This document shows positions 47,063 to 57,728 of a stretch of 64,000 bases of DNA, piece by piece. A model generated the notes under the pieces. The model searched no databases. It saw nothing but the letters and a program-made list of their open reading frames with translations, and was not told the DNA's origin. This DNA comes from Flabesymbios commensalis (taxonomy: Eukaryota > Annelida > Polychaeta > Terebellida > Flabelligeridae): NCBI GenBank assembly GCA_964017125.1, contig OZ024912.1, positions 57,554,623-57,618,622 on the forward strand, in the 5' to 3' direction. The position numbers were made by a program, and so were the translations under genes. Position 1 is the first letter of the stretch. The number at the start of each line of letters is the position of its first letter.

Positions 47063-47280
47063 AACTCCCGAGTTCTCAAACTCTCTTTATAGGCCCGAAA
47101 ATCGAGCGGTGGACCAGACCCCCCCCCCCTCCTCGCCCAGCTCTGCCCCCTCCCCTCAGCTGAACCCGAATTTGCGGACCCCACCCCCAGCCGGATACAC
47201 GCGGATCCCACGTCTTACTTCGTGATCCACTCTTGACACACGGCCAGTGAGCGGTGTGAAATCTAAAAACTGTAACTTTT
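47063..47280 (-). promoter_or_regulatory. Proximal promoter of astacin gene C
   Basis: TATAAAG on the minus strand at 47091-47085. Upstream (higher coordinates) are a G-rich run, ACGTGGGATCC, GATCACGAAGTAAGACG and CACCGCTCACTGGCCGTGTG. These match the promoters of A and B although the introns and flanks do not, so this block is the best candidate for shared regulation. Confidence 0.78.
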
Positions 47281-48519
47281 GTGAGAATTCAATCTGCGTG
47301 TAATTATATTTACACATCGGAACAATAAAAACGCACGATTAGGTTACGACTCACTAACGTATAAATCACTAATTCCTGGTAATTCTAATTCCCCGCGAAA
47401 GGTAAACAATTAGCGCCTCGCGAGGTATGTAGCCCGAGATACCTTTTTTTCAACCCGGTCCACAGCATTATTATTTAATTGAAGCGTCTCATGCATGCAT
47501 GCTGCAGCTGATCCCCACGGCATCACAAACAAATAAACTGACAAACAATGACTCAGCCTCACAAACAACGGCTTGTTGTGGGAAATGTTTACGTCGACAA
47601 TTCTAATGTCTCGATCGGATCTTCGTGTTGGTTTAGCCCGTTAACCGACAAATTACCTGATTGGAATTTTCACACACTTAAAGTTGTTTCTCGCTGACGC
47701 GATTCACAACTTTAAATAAGTGAAATTATTCAGATTTGACAAAATGCACGTGAATGATTTTGAAAACTTTATATATCTTCAACATGATCAAAAACTAGCG
47801 TTTAATGTGCTAATAAAAAAATTGAAAAAAAAACACAGATATAATCGTGACCATGCGAGAAGGCTTTGTTACAATTGTTTATGACGTTATTTAAAATTGA
47901 ATTTGCATGATTACATAACTAAATTTAAAACATTTAGAATCTCATAAAAAGATAATGTTGACGGAGAAGAGAAGATTTTTCAAATATTCTTCCAGTTGAC
48001 GAAATCGGGAAGACACAGCTATCAAATCAACCAAAAAAATCAATTTTGCAACCTCGCCCTTTTCGCGTGGCGGGTCACATTGATTTAAATTCACAAACCG
48101 GATGCCTGGTGTGACCTGCATAATCACGTAGACTGACGACCATTGATGGTCAGTATCACGTCAAAACAAAATTAATCTTCAACCCATCAACCACTCAGCC
48201 GCATTCATACCCATTTTTATTCACTTTGAGATGTGAATTGCTGTCGCAATTCCCATCTCAATGTGAATAAAAATGTCACGGTCTTACAAAATGCTATGAT
48301 CTGAACTGAAAGCTCGGAATATCTTTATTATGGTGGAGCACATCGTTTTTCATGAAAACTTTATTTATGCAATAGGCTGCATAATTTTGGGGTTTAAGCT
48401 TGGAGGGTTAAGTACAGCCACTTTAATTAATTGATTAATTTGGCCATCACGACCCACTGTTCATCGTCTCAAATTACAATAGGCGTCAATAAAGGCGTCA
48501 CTAAGCCATATATATTATA
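47281..48519. other. Upstream of gene C, repeats only
   Basis: A CACTTAAAGTTG hairpin element is at about 47640-47830, and a GAGATGTGAATTGC / GCAATTCCCATCTC hairpin at about 48222-48275 has flanks starting TTAATCTTCAACCCATCAACC. No exon recognised. Confidence 0.5.
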
Positions 48520-48607
48520 ATAATTCGTCGCCTCGGAGCTAAAGGATCCTATCTGACACTCGTCAGAGTGGCAGATAGGATCCTTTAGCTCCGAGGCGAC
48601 GAATTAT
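48520..48607. repeat. 88-bp near-perfect hairpin, inverted sister of 46058-46137
   Basis: Arms ATAATTCGTCGCCTCGGAGC and onward to GACACTC, loop GTCA. The asymmetry between arms (CACTCGTCAGAGTGG against CCACTCTGACGAGTG) shows it lies in the opposite orientation to the 46-kb copy. Self-complementarity extends 8 bases past the shared arm into AATT-rich flanks. Confidence 0.92.
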
Positions 48608-50009
48608 ACATATTTAATCCGTTGTTAAACAGTCCAAGATTTACAGGAATTTATTAGGCACATTTATCAAATATTTAACTAACTTTTTTAGCAAAGCAAT
48701 GTGCTCCCCCCTCTTTTATGTCGCGAAATATGAACAATTTATTGGGTAATAATACTAGCAAGGTGTATGTATGAAGTATCAATAGTTTTAGTGCTGGGTT
48801 GGATAATTTCACTAGTTCCCCATCTATAAAGCAGGTGTTTAGGCAACATGTTTGAAAACTACTAAATTAATTCTGTCAAGGTCCGGGGGTCAACAGCGGG
48901 GTCAAGCTACTGACCTTTCCAATGGGCAGAACAGCCTGAGACTGTGAAGTATGCCAGGTTCGAAATTCTGCGAAAAGGGCCAAGGCCTCGCCATTGACAC
49001 ACTCTTTGTTGATAGCAAACCCGGCGACGTTCATCCAAGTCCGGTATAATGCCCAATATTCTACCGAACTTGGGTGAATGTGCTCCAAATCAATGGCATA
49101 CAGGGCAGAGGTCACACAAGCTGTCTACGCAAGACCAAGGATTTGGCCCAGAGTGGCTTCACAGACGGAGACTATTATTATTATGGTCATTAAATATTCA
49201 CGTGGCTGGTTAATAGGCTTGGCAACATTACGGAACGATACCGCTGAAAAAAACAATGAGGTGGCGAACAGAACTAAATAACAAACAACATGGCATGACA
49301 TATTTTACAAAGTACAACCGACACTAAGTATATGTAATTACTGTGACGCGAAATCATTTCACGGAACAATGTAGGGTGTTTTTATTTATTATTTCTCGAG
49401 TTTTTGTGAGTAGACTGTACAAAATGTCTACTCACTAGGTCTAAATATTCCACGTCAAATCAAATATCTTCCATAGCTGATTGTTATTCATTGTTTGCGG
49501 TGAAACCCACCTGGTCACTTTAGGTGTGAATGTTACTCAATGTATACAGTAGACGCGTGAAGTGGAAGATTAGCGATGGCAGATCATCCAGCTTACTAAT
49601 GCTGATATGGGGTCACACAAGGGGACGTCCTCAGGTCCAATAGGTTTTCTTCGAATTTATTCGGTATTTGAGTAAGTATTTGAATACGAATTATCGACTT
49701 GATTAATATAATAACAGCGACGTTCAATTATATTTATCACACCAATAAAGACCCATTTGTTTGATTTGGCTCCCTGGTGACGATCATACGTTGATTTGGA
49801 CACTTCTTCGAACCCAGATACAATTAATCTCTCAGCTAAGGATGGTCACGCCTCTGAGATTGGGCCGCTGATGATTTAGGCGCTATAGAAATGTTTTTAA
49901 TCGTTTAACTGATCACGTATAATTTTTATCATTTGTAATTATTCTGACCTCCCCCCCCCCTCCCCGATTGCCAAAAGAAAAATGCGATCCAGCAACGAAT
50001 ATAAGCTAT
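48608..50009. other. Gene-free DNA; one unexplained open frame
   Basis: A 79-codon minus-strand frame (49115-48876; contains CVNGEALALFAEFRTWH) is more protein-like in composition than its surroundings, but I do not recognise it and see no convincing splice sites. A C-rich run lies near 49950. The rest is unremarkable. Confidence 0.4.
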
Positions 50010-50013
50010 TTAA

Positions 50014-50254
50014 CCCTTTCCGTACTGGGATCGACTTTTGACGTCTGAATATTATGACTTCTATAGGTTAGACATCACATTCTGACGTATAAGTCGATCC
50101 CAGCATTGAAAGAATCAATACATGGTCGTAAACCCATAACATCTAGGTATTCAAATGAAGGAAAAATAGCTAAATAAGACATGTATGATGATTTCAAATT
50201 AAATAAACCCATTGCTCTCTATGATTTGTATAAACTATTTCAGCGCTTCGAGGG
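50014..50254. mobile_element. 241-bp GACGTC-type TTAA element
   Basis: TTAA at 50010-50013 and 50255-50258. Starts CCCTTTCCGTACTGGGATCG and ends TTTCAGCGCTTCGAGGG. The palindrome in its left third is partly decayed. Same length as 54276-54516. Confidence 0.88.
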
Positions 50255-50306
50255 TTAATCATGCTTTTCATTGACACTGAGCAATAAATATACTCTTAAG
50301 TATTGT

Positions 50307-50414
50307 CCCAGCAAACACAAAACATTTGTATAACATTTGTACAATGTTGGACCAACGTCGAAGACGTTGGGCCTACGTTGTACAAATGTTATACAAATGT
50401 TTTGTGTTTGCTGG
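50307..50414. mobile_element. 108-bp CCCAGCAAACAC palindrome, type copy
   Basis: Left CCCAGCAAACACAAAACATT, right TTTTGTGTTTGCTGG. The arms TTGTATAACATTTGTACAA and TTGTACAAATGTTATACAA are perfectly complementary; the centre is CAACGTCGAAGACGTTG. Confidence 0.9.
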
Positions 50415-50761
50415 TGTGTATATACTTCTAAATATCATTCATACCCGGCTGAACAAGCTCAGTCTAAAACATATTTCAAACAAAAATCGAATAAGTGCTT
50501 TCATATCTGGAAAATGTCAGAACAAACAAAACAGCCCGCCGTCTTCGACGTCGGCCTATCATTAAAGCAACATTGGGTCAACGCCTCGTGTTTGCTGCAA
50601 GAGTTGTTGTTTTTGTGGTTTCATTATGTTTATATAAGTTTGAGTTTATATAAAATGTCTTAAACTGTTCAAGCTCAGATATGCCATAAGTTGTGATTTA
50701 ATGTTACAGAGCAGAGTACTTTTCAGTCCCTTGAAGCTGTTTGATCTGAAAATGTACTTAA

Positions 50762-50991
50762 CCATTTCAGCGCTAGGACCGTCTTTAGACGTCGGAATAT
50801 GACTTCTAAAAACGGCAGACTCTGACGCTTAAAGACGGTCCCCACACTAAAAGAATTAACTATAATTATAATGGCCGTAGACTCATAACATAGGTATTCA
50901 AATGGAACGGAAAGAGCCAACTAAGACATTTATGATGATTTCAAATTGAAAAAATAATGGTTTAAAAAAAAATATTTCAGCGGTGTAAGGG
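50762..50991. mobile_element. 230-bp GACGTC-type TTAA element
   Basis: TTAA at 50758-50761 and 50992-50995. Starts CCATTTCAGCGCTAGGACC and ends TTTCAGCGGTGTAAGGG. The right-hand TTAA is shared with the next element at 50996. Confidence 0.85.
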
Positions 50992-50995
50992 TTAA

Positions 50996-51233
50996 CCCTT
51001 TAACCGCCGGTGCCGCATATATTCGGGTTTTCATTTTTTATTAGCACATTATGGACCACCTTCTGAACATGTTATAGATAAAATGTGACATCAATCAGCA
51101 ATATTTGAAAACAGTTAACCTCCATTTTGTCAAATCTGAATAATTTTCACCCACTTGAAGTCGTGGATCGCGTCAGCGAGACACAACTTTAAGTGGGTGA
51201 AAATTCGGATTGAATAATTTTGCGGTTGAAGGG
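50996..51233. mobile_element. 238-bp CACTTGAAGTTG-type TTAA element
   Basis: TTAA at 50992-50995 and 51234-51237. Starts CCCTTTAACCGCCGGTGCCG and ends GCGGTTGAAGGG. It has the complete family structure seen at 24788-25035, with the hairpin at 51140-51200. Confidence 0.9.
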
Positions 51234-51472
51234 TTAATGAATAGTTGAGATTTGTAAGGTATTTATGTTGTTGGTATTAATATCAGACACGGATTCTACT
51301 GGACCAGTGCCCTTATATTGAACGATGCATGCCAAGAACAGCCCGATAGTTTGGCAAAATTTAAACTAATAACACTCGATATATTCGTGTCCACGAAATA
51401 CTATTCACTTTTGAGTGGCAGTTATCCAGCATTATAAAACTGTTTCTTTTATTGACTGTGAGATGTGAGCAA

Positions 51473-51582
51473 GGTCCTGTATTCTCGTACAAGTTACGAT
51501 AGGCTTCTTGATTGGGCGAGATGGCTATCTCGACCAATCCGAAGCCTACGATTTGTCGTAACTTGTACGAGAATACAGGGCC
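51473..51582. repeat. 110-bp long hairpin (GTCCTGTATTCTCG)
   Basis: Left arm CCTGTATTCTCGTACAAGTT then ACGATAGGCTTC and ATTGG; the right arm is complementary, with a small bulge (CGATTTG) and the loop ATGGCTAT inside CGAGAT/ATCTCG. No second copy seen in the window. Confidence 0.85.
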
Positions 51583-51962
51583 ATGCTTATATAATATTTT
51601 CCACGAAGGGGTTCACACAATAAACATTGGAAGTTGATCCTAAATTGGTCCACTGGGTGCGACGCTGGCCCAACATCAATTCAGCATCGGTTGAGCGTTC
51701 ACGCACTATAGTCAGATCACAAAATTCATCAACCAGGATTAATGAATTTCGCTGATTTCTCAGTCAATTCTCAACCAATTTTCATGAAATTTTAAACACA
51801 CTATTTTCCATTCATGTCGTGACTACTCTGAAAATTTCGAATTGTTTTGATTTAGAAGTTAGACCATTTGACATGTTATAAAATTCTGAGAAGGAGCTAA
51901 TGGGTTTGTATAGGGCAGCATTTTTATTTATTTACTACATGTCAAATAGTCTAACTTCTTAA

Positions 51963-52185
51963 CCCTTTGACTTCCAGGCCGGAGTGCATGCCAGGATCCA
52001 GATATACTGGTGTAGGAGTTCTATTTTTCGTCATTTGAAGCTGGAATTGCTGACGCAATTTCCAGCTTCAAATGGCGAAAAATACATAAATGTAGTATAT
52101 ATTTGACGAAAATTTGTGTCATTTTATGGTTACGTTCATTGACGAATGACGACGGAGATTTCCGTCATGTATGGTAGTGAAAAAG
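51963..52185. mobile_element. 223-bp TTAA-flanked palindromic element
   Basis: TTAA at 51959-51962 and 52186-52189; sequence almost identical to 44346-44568. It sits in the middle of a larger inverted repeat (about 51710-51900 against 52190-52330), so it is nested. Confidence 0.9.
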
Positions 52186-52827
52186 TTAATGTCAAAACAT
52201 CGCGAAACTTTCAAGGTAGTCACGACATAAATGGGAAATAGTGTGTGTAAAATTTCATGACAATTGATGGAGAATTGACTGAGAAATCGGCAAAATTCAT
52301 TCACCACGGTTAATGTGAATCCGACTATAGCGTTACAGAAATGAGATCTCCACCCGATGCGACATTAATGCTAGATCAACAACGTAGACGGTAGACCGAC
52401 AAATATGTTGGCACAATGCTGGATCAACGTCTGCGCCGTTGGCATGACACGGGTCCAGTGATTCGTTGTACACATATTATCATGATTATATTGTATACGT
52501 ATTTTATTTTTTATACCCACTAAATCTTAAAAAGGTTAACCCTTAAACCGCTATGTTGAATATTTTACATTTTCTACCGCGACCCACAACTTTAAAGAAT
52601 CATCCAGCTGCAAAACGCGCATGCCTGGGACGGTCAAGTGTAGGCCAACAGTAGCCTATTGAGTACAGATTGACGGCATTAATATAGCCACTGAATTGAT
52701 TACAAGATACTACTCAAACGAGACATTGATCCAATGCTGTTTTAATGTTAGGTCAACGTGTGCGATGCTGGCCCAACATTGAACCAACATTAGATAAATG
52801 TACAATGTTTGAGAGAAAGTCCTCCTG

Positions 52828-52936
52828 CCCAGCAAACACAAGACATTTGCATAACATTTATACAATGTCGGCCCAACGTCTTCGACGCTGGTCCAACATT
52901 GCATAAAGTCATACAAAGGTTTTGTGTTTATTGGGT
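52828..52936. repeat. CCCAGCAAACAC palindrome
   Basis: Left CCCAGCAAACACAAGACATT, right GGTTTTGTGTTTATTGGG; centre GGCCCAACGTCTTCGACGCT. A diverged sister lies at about 52720-52810. Confidence 0.85.
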
Positions 52937-53269
52937 GACAATACAAGCTTGGGAGTCAAGCAGTTTCCAAATCCCCGCAGTAATACAGTCAGTTTGTTTG
53001 CAAGTAGGGGACCAAGTAGGGGCAAAAGTCAAGGGCTTTGAATTATTAACTCATAGATGTCGCTCAAGTATATATGAACTTGCTGTGATTTGAGAACTTG
53101 CTCTTAATGAGGCTTTGGGTATGAAACGCATATTTAGTATTATTATGGAATAGGGCCTTGGCCTACCCACGGGCACTATTGCCTTCTGGGGGACCCTTGT
53201 CCCGCGAAAGATGTTTAAACACACAATTCGTTCCTAATATCTACGATTCAAACGGCTGATAAAAATGGA

Positions 53270-53480
53270 TTAACCCTTACAGCACGGGGATCGACTTTAG
53301 ACGTCAGAATCTGACGTCTGTAGACGTCAGATTCTGACGTTTAAAGTCGATCCCCGCACTTTAAGAATAAAAATATTTCTAATGGTCATAGACCCATAAT
53401 ATAGGTATTCAAATGAATCAGAAAGAAAAAATCAAATTGTGAAAAAAAACATTTGGTTGCAATGTTTTTTACAAATTTAC
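53270..53480. mobile_element. GACGTC-type TTAA element, right end decayed
   Basis: TTAA at 53270-53273 then CCCTTACAGCACGGGGATC. The palindrome TCGACTTTAGACGTCAGA / TCTGACGTTTAAAGTCGA spans about 53287-53353. The right end at CTCAGCGCTCC lacks a clear TTAA. Confidence 0.8.
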
Positions 53481-53489
53481 TCAGCGCTC

Positions 53490-54271
53490 CACTCAGTTCA
53501 AATGTTTCGTAACAATGAAAACACACACCTATTTTTTTCTTTATTAGCTTGAACGCCATTTTTACCAATGCGGATTTAGCGTTGAATAAAATATAATCAG
53601 TGATAATAAAAAAAACATGACAAAGTTACCGTCAACCGCTCTATAGTCGTTTTTTTTAAATTGTTGTATTTGCCGATGGGCGTTTAAACGCCAACATTTG
53701 CAAATGAGGTGAAGTGATCCAAGTCCGTATTTTCTCATTTTCCTTTAGAAGACTTTAAATTTAAAATCAAATAACAAAATTAGATATTTCGATTTGGATT
53801 CAGCTTTGTTACGTCAATAATAAGAATAATATGGGAATTAATTTTATGCATTGGTGTTTACTATTCATTCCTACTGGCAGTTATATGGGTATTGATGTCG
53901 TGAAACCCATTTCTGACTGTTTTTGCTCATTTTCTTTTATAAATATTTTTTTGCAATTTTGAAATATCAATTTCTTTATAAAAGTAACCAGCTAGTATAC
54001 CAACTGTTTAGTGTCTCATAATTTTTCTTCAGTATGGTAATAATAATTGGCACTATAGGAGACACTATCAGCATTATGGCGGAATATAATTTCGTAACTT
54101 CAGTGAACAATCTACCAGACTACGTAAACCTGTTAAGCACATAAAATAAACATGATGCACAGCCCATAGTTACAGCCGGCACGATTTATTGTCTCCGGAA
54201 ACCGCAATTCTGGCATGGCCTACCGGAAGTAGAACAATTGTCTTGGAGCACGTCAGGCTATGTAATTACAA
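53490..54271. other. Gene-free AT-rich stretch
   Basis: A TTGATAAAAATGG / CGCCATTTTTACC-like inverted fragment lies near 53560. Otherwise no supported feature. Confidence 0.4.
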
Positions 54272-54275
54272 TTAA

Positions 54276-54516
54276 CCCTTTCATCGCGAGGACTGTCTTT
54301 AAACGTCAGAAACTGACGTCTATAGACGTCAGTTTCTGACGTCTAAAGACGGTCCCCGCACTGGAAGAATAACATATTTATAATGGCCGTAGACCTATAT
54401 CATAAGTATTCAAATAAAGCGGAAAGAACTGACTAAGACAATAATATGATAATTTGAAATTGGAAAAAAACATTTGGTCTCTTGGTTTGTATAAAAATAT
54501 TTCAGTGTTGTAAGGT
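54276..54516. mobile_element. 241-bp GACGTC-type TTAA element, best preserved
   Basis: TTAA at 54272-54275 and 54517-54520. Starts CCCTTTCATCGCGAGG. A perfect palindrome GTCTTTAAACGTCAGAAACT... / AGTTTCTGACGTCTAAAGAC around TCTATAGA, then the GGCCGTAGACCTATATC flank. Confidence 0.9.
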
Positions 54517-54858
54517 TTAAGGTGTGGCCTTCACTCTAACGCTTATTACCGTGTAATTGCTAATGAAATATCCAATTTCAGATGAATTTCGAAATTGAAT
54601 TACTTCACAAAATGAGTTCATGTACGCTATTGACCCTATAGCGCAAATTCCTCTGATCATTCATTAATTCTACTGGAGCCCATAACACCTCTATATCTTT
54701 GAGAAAAATGCATTATTTGAGGATTAAACGCACACGTTTCACCTCCAATAAAAAGTTATTTGGTGGTGCAGTACGAACGATTAAAATTATTATGGTAGTT
54801 CTTAACACTCCAAAGGTGGGACATTATTTGGAGGCTGCAGTTTGCAGCGTCTTGCCAT

Positions 54859-54966
54859 CCCAGCCGACACGAGACGTTGAACCAATGCTGTTTTAATGTT
54901 GGCCCATCGTCTGCGACGCTGGCCCAACATTAAAACAATATTGGCTCGACGTCTCGTGCTTGCCGG
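54859..54966. mobile_element. 108-bp CCCAGCAAACAC-family palindrome
   Basis: Left CCCAGCCGACACGAGACGTT, right GACGTCTCGTGCTTGCCGG. TGTTTTAATGTTGGCCCA and TGGCCCAACATTAAAACA are complementary. Same length as 50307-50414. Confidence 0.85.
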
Positions 54967-55069
54967 AATGCACCGTGTTTTGGGTGAGTTAGATCAGAGA
55001 TGCTCATGGTCAGCTAATAACATACTCTGTTATCAGGTTATGGATCTACGGTCATTATACATTTGTAAT

Positions 55070-55170
55070 TCGTTCAGTGCGGGGATCGACTTGGGAGTAA
55101 AAATCTGACGTCCATAGATGTCCGATTCTGAAATCTAAAGTTGATCCCCGCACTGAAAGGGTTAAAAGTG
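55070..55170. repeat. Decayed GACGTC palindrome
   Basis: TTCAGTGCGGGGATCGACTT on the left and TTGATCCCCGCACTGAAAGG on the right; the middle has drifted. Confidence 0.7.
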
Positions 55171-55963
55171 CTTTAAACCGTCTATATATACGAGCCTAGA
55201 TAGACAAGGGTTAAAATACGGACTGTTGATTTTGATATTCCTTTAATTGATTTGAATTTGGGTCTAGATTTGGCTCGCTGTCCTAATTGGAGGTTCGTCT
55301 TGAATCATAACCCGGAACATGGTGGAGAGCTAATAATATTTTATTACCATTTTCTGGCCCCTAATCGGAAAATACACATACCTAAATGATCATAACGGAG
55401 GGGGGATAGGTATGTGGGGGTTTCCCCGGACATACTTACACGGGCTTGACAGGGACGTAGTCAGGGAGGCTTTGGGACGTACCCCCCCCCCCACATAATT
55501 TTTTTCACGGATTAAAAAATAACACTCGAAAATGAAAAAATAAACTTTCAAACAGTTCTGAGTTTATCTTAGCCAATCTAAAACTCCTTCAGCTTCGGGA
55601 ACCTTCAGCGGTCCCCAGACCCCCTGCCCCTTCGCCCCACCCCCTCAATCTTTTTCTGGATACGCCCCTGTTATGTAGCGTGATCATTACAGGCTAGAAA
55701 AAACAACGTTTTCTATATTGTCATTTCCACGGATTTTTGCAAATATATTTTCACAAAGTACCGTTTTTCATTTAACAGTGGTAATACATATTTATGTGTA
55801 CATTTGTACAATTAATTCATTTTTAATTATACTATTATTAGCAGAAATTGCAACATAGAGTAAAAATTCAAAAGCCATTTAAAGTTAGTGTATACAATTC
55901 TTGATTTCGGGGCTATCAAAGTAAAAAGAAAATCTCAAGGTGGTTTGCCTATATAAAAACCCT
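55171..55963. other. Gene-free DNA
   Basis: A C-rich run lies near 55480. I see no gene or complete element. Confidence 0.4.
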
Positions 55964-56071
55964 CCCAGCAAACAGTACAGGTTGACTCAATGCTGGTTCA
56001 ATGTTGGCCCGACGTCGAAGACGGTGGTCCAGCATTGAACCAACATTGTTCAACGTATCATTTTTGCAGGG
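55964..56071. repeat. 108-bp CCCAGCAAACAC-family palindrome
   Basis: CCCAGCAAACAGTACAGG on the left and TCATTTTTGCAGGG on the right. GACTCAATGCTGGTTCAATG pairs with CATTGAACCAACATTG; the centre is GACGTCGAAGACGGTGG. Confidence 0.8.
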
Positions 56072-56318
56072 CTGTCATAAAACAAACATAAAATTGTGCA
56101 CAACTGACCATTATCAAGTGTAGATCTATGCATTTCTATGACTTCACAGCAAATAATGTAAGGTTGACCCAATACCTATGGGCTGGTAGACTATAATAGT
56201 GTAAGGTTGATCCATTACCTCTGGGCTGGTAGGCTATAATAGTGTAAGGTTGACCCATCATCTCTATGCTGGTAAGTTAGGATAGTGTAAGGTTGACCCA
56301 TTACCTCTGTGCTGTTAA

Positions 56319-57703
56319 AGCTGCATAACTGTTTTGCTTATTTTAATCAAAAGATCAATCCATGGAGAATGGTGTTTTATTATTTTATTTTACTGCTCCG
56401 GTTATTAAGGATTTAAGTTTGTTGTTTTTTGATATTGTTGCCCCACCAAAACAAAGACCTGATCACAGAGGAGTAAGACACATTGTCTGTATAACCAGGA
56501 CATTAAAAGTACCAAGTGGCAGATAACGGTCATCATTAAAAAAAGAGTGGAAAACTTTTAAAATTATTCTTATTTTTTAAGTGATCATAGATACATTTCA
56601 CAGTACAAAGTGTATTGTCTCATGTCAGTTAGACATATCTAGTAGTTATTACTTTGTGTGATATCGGTGATATCTGCATATAATGTCATGTTTAATTTCG
56701 GTACCGGTATAGAGAATGTCACTCAATTGAAAAAGAGGACCCTGTTTTAGTATGGTGCTTTTAAGTGTGGGCCAGCATTTAAGCCTTTGGCCCGCCATTA
56801 AGACGCTCTCCCCCGACCGTGAGAAATCGCAGTCCAATTACACCAAATTCAGTGATGTAAATCCATTCTCCACACATAGATGGCGCTCAGGTAAACCCCC
56901 GCTGCAATCTCTGAGGTCAGAATGATGTAAATCATCTTTTTTTGCGCAGTCTTTTATTTGATACCTCACGGGCATTTCAAAACATAGTGGCAATGCTATG
57001 AGTGAATTCAAAGTGAATTTTGAATGACAAGAGAAACACGATCTATAGTGACTATGCTATTCGAGAATATAAGACTATTTTATTTCATCGTTAGTCATCA
57101 CATACAGTTATATAAATAGAGAAATGGGTAAAATAAAATAATTGTAAAAAAAGCAGCCTTTACGGTACCAGTAGCTGAGTTCCTAGCAAACAAGAGGCAT
57201 TCAACCATTTATGGGTCAATGTTGTACCAGCGTCATAAAAGCTTGACCAACATTGAGCCATCAATGAGTCAGTGACTCGTGCCTGCTGAGTTATTATAGG
57301 GGCTGACCTAGTCTTAAGACACCAACTGGTGGTTTGTGTGAACTTGGCAGCCAACACGAGGCATTGGTCCGATGTCAAACTAATTCGGGCCATCGTCTAC
57401 GGCTCTGGCCCAGCGTTAGACCAATGCGGCTCAACGTTTCGTGTTTGTTATTAAGGGGTTTGATGTTGGTCTAATGTAACATTATATTGGCCCACAATTA
57501 ACCACTATTAGTATTACGTACATATTGTACACAGACGGACCGATTTACCACACCACATAACTTGATGGTGTATCACGTTGTGATCTAATCCAGCTACATT
57601 TACATCGATTTTGTCCATTTATAAAGCCTTTAAAAATATATGAATGATTGTGTTGAACATTTCAGGTTATTTCGGTTGAAATAAACAAAACAGTTATGCA
57701 GCT
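56319..57703. mobile_element. 1.39-kb TTAA-flanked element with AGCTGCATAACTG ends
   Basis: Ends AGCTGCATAACTGTTTTG and its reverse complement, flanked by TTAA at 56315-56318 and 57704-57707, inserted in a minisatellite unit. The inside carries palindromic CCCAGCAAACAC-type repeats (57180-57290, 57350-57445). No transposase. An inverted relative is at 60539-61734, and a third partial copy reaches the window end. Confidence 0.88.
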
Positions 57704-57728
57704 TTAAGCTATAATAATGTAAGGTTTT

